Assembly: GCF_004382795.1 (NCBI RefSeq)
Contig: NZ_SMSG01000002.1
Span: 372,001-436,000 of the forward strand
Length of the DNA: 64,000 bases
DNA from: Cumulibacter soli
Lineage (GTDB): Bacteria > Actinomycetota > Actinomycetes > Mycobacteriales > Antricoccaceae
Direction of reading: 5' to 3'
Position 1 is the first letter of the stretch. Every line of letters begins with the position of its first letter. This document shows positions 62,882-64,000 of this stretch, piece after piece. The position numbers and the translations under genes are program-made. The notes beneath the pieces are model-generated. The model did not search any database. It worked only from the letters and a program-made list of their open reading frames with translations, and was not told the DNA's origin.

Positions 62882-64000
62882 TTACTTGCCTGCGTTAGCG
62901 AGCTCGGCGGCCTTCGCCGCGGCGGCGTCCATCGTGTCGACGAACTGGACGAGGGGGTGATTGAACTCGGCGAGGATCCGGCGACCCTCGTCGACGTTGT
63001 TGCCATCGAGACGGACGACGAGGGGGTGCTTGGCTGCGTCACCGAGCTGTCCCAGCGCGGTCACGATGCCGTTGGCGACGGTGTCGCAGGAGGTGATGCC
63101 GCCGAAGACGTTCACGAACACCGAGCGGACGTCGGGGTCCGACAGGATCAGGCCCAGGCCGTTGGCCATGACCTCGGCGGACGAGCCGCCACCAAGGTCC
63201 AGGAAGTTCGCCGGGCGGACGCCGCCGTGCTGCTCCCCCGCGTAGGCGACAACGTCGACGGTCGACATGACCAGACCGGCGCCGTTACCGACGATGCCGA
63301 CCTGTCCGTCGAGCTTGACGTAGTTGAGGTCGAGTTCCTTAGCCTTCTGCTCCAGCGGATCGACTGCGGAGCGGTCCTGCAGCGCCTCCTGCTCTGGATG
63401 GCGGAAACTCGCGTTGTCGTCGATCGTGACCTTGCCGTCGAGCGCGATGATCTTGCCGGCCGGGTCCTTGACCAGTGGATTGACCTCGACCAGGGTGGTG
63501 TCTTCCTCGACGAAGACCTTCCACAGTTTCTGGGCTACCTCAACAACCTGCGGCGCGATGTCGTCCGCGAACTTCGCGGCCTTGACGATCTCCCAGGCCT
63601 TGGCCTCGTCCACGCCCACGGTCGCATCGACCGGGATCTTCGCGAGCGCCTCGGGCTTGGTCTTCGCGACCTCTTCGATCTCCATACCGCCTTCGACCGA
63701 CGCCATCGCCAGGAAGGTGCGGTTGGTGCGATCGAGCAGGTACGAGAAGTAGTACTCCTCGGCAATATCCGAGGCCTCGGCAACGAGGACCTTGTGGACC
63801 GTGTGGCCCTTGATATCCATACCGAGGATGTCGGTGGCGCGCGCCTGCGCGTCCTCGGGGTTATCGGCCAGCTTCACGCCGCCCGCCTTCCCGCGTCCAC
63901 CGGTCTTCACCTGAGCCTTGACCACGACCTGACCACCGATGTTGGTGGCGATCTCCTTGGCCTGCTCGGGGGTTTCGGCTACGCCGCCGCCAAGTACGGG
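62882..64000 (-). CDS. sucC: Succinyl-CoA synthetase beta subunit, 5' end beyond the window
   Basis: 372 codons seen; the frame continues through the right edge with no start codon needed inside (the first visible residues read [20 protein letters not shown]). ATP-grasp motif [19 protein letters not shown], the TLVEVNPLV metal site and the [10 protein letters not shown] and [16 protein letters not shown] CoA-ligase segments are present. An ATG at 63925 lies inside the ATP-grasp domain and is not the true start. Forms the enzyme with SucD downstream. Confidence 0.95.
   Translation of the reverse strand, partial: PVLGGGVAETPEQAKEIATNIGGQVVVKAQVKTGGRGKAGGVKLADNPEDAQARATDILGMDIKGHTVHKVLVAEASDIAEEYYFSYLLDRTNRTFLAMASVEGGMEIEEVAKTKPEALAKIPVDATVGVDEAKAWEIVKAAKFADDIAPQVVEVAQKLWKVFVEEDTTLVEVNPLVKDPAGKIIALDGKVTIDDNASFRHPEQEALQDRSAVDPLEQKAKELDLNYVKLDGQVGIVGNGAGLVMSTVDVVAYAGEQHGGVRPANFLDLGGGSSAEVMANGLGLILSDPDVRSVFVNVFGGITSCDTVANGIVTALGQLGDAAKHPLVVRLDGNNVDEGRRILAEFNHPLVQFVDTMDAAAAKAAELANAGK

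Overview
The window is 64 kb of high-GC, almost gap-free bacterial DNA with actinobacterial features throughout: an acyl-CoA carboxylase set with an epsilon subunit, a monomeric NADP isocitrate dehydrogenase, a one-TM Ser/Thr protein kinase, DUF3017 behind folD, and many leaderless GTG/ATG starts. From memory of the Mycobacterium tuberculosis map, two blocks look syntenic with mycobacteria: lpdA - phosphohexomutase - upp - Rv3311-like - cdd, and purH - purN - PerM-like - DUF5336 - sucD - sucC. I place it in Actinomycetota, outside the mycolate makers; genus is not resolved.

Layout. 1-9317: a catabolic locus with a class III aminotransferase (cut by the window edge), a complete oligopeptide-type ABC importer, a PfkB kinase and a class II aldolase, facing an SDR and an acetamidase/formamidase; the substrate is unknown. 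9420-12004: an ECF biotin importer (bioY-bioM-bioN order) divergent from a TetR regulator, with two BioQ-like operators between them. 12010-13459: a small membrane protein, a decayed SDR pseudogene and a MaoC-type hydratase. 13549-17711: sbcC-sbcD. 17859-23849: a PH-domain membrane protein, birA, then accD-accE-maf-accA3. 23993-26572: an esterase plus Baeyer-Villiger-type monooxygenase operon with an unusual signature motif and an iron-box-like upstream site. 26857-39528: lpdA, a GGCT-like protein, a protein kinase, a phosphohexomutase, upp, an acidic Rv3311-like protein, cdd, a D,D-carboxypeptidase, a 2'-5' RNA ligase-like protein, trpS and a cytochrome P450. 39715-46484: a D-aminoacylase-like amidohydrolase, hisC, a CorC-like protein, gltA and a hydrolase. 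46485-47700: an orphan AbiEi/DUF559 gene set between stem-loops and beside an 18-bp tandem repeat. 47726-64000: an acyl-CoA ligase, icd, a secreted protein, DUF3017, folD, a Pro/Gln-rich membrane protein, purH, purN, uppP, the PerM-like protein, a DUF5336 protein, sucD and sucC (cut by the window edge).

How the genes connect. Biotin import (BioYMN), protein biotinylation (BirA) and the biotin-dependent carboxylase (AccA3/D/E) lie within 14 kb. Citrate synthase, isocitrate dehydrogenase and succinyl-CoA synthetase represent the TCA cycle. FolD supplies the 10-formyl-THF used by PurN and PurH. upp, cdd and the phosphohexomutase serve nucleoside and sugar-phosphate salvage.

The strongest non-genic signals are: (i) a family of about 57-bp hairpins with fixed ends and inner block but a variable, still self-complementary middle (three full copies and one half copy); (ii) a recurrent TAnnnT - 6/7 nt - start codon arrangement indicating leaderless mRNAs, one of which appears to begin with a 10-codon leader ORF overlapping the next gene; (iii) paired BioQ-like boxes; and (iv) repeats around the orphan AbiEi/DUF559 gene. 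No tRNA, rRNA, CRISPR array or transposase was seen.
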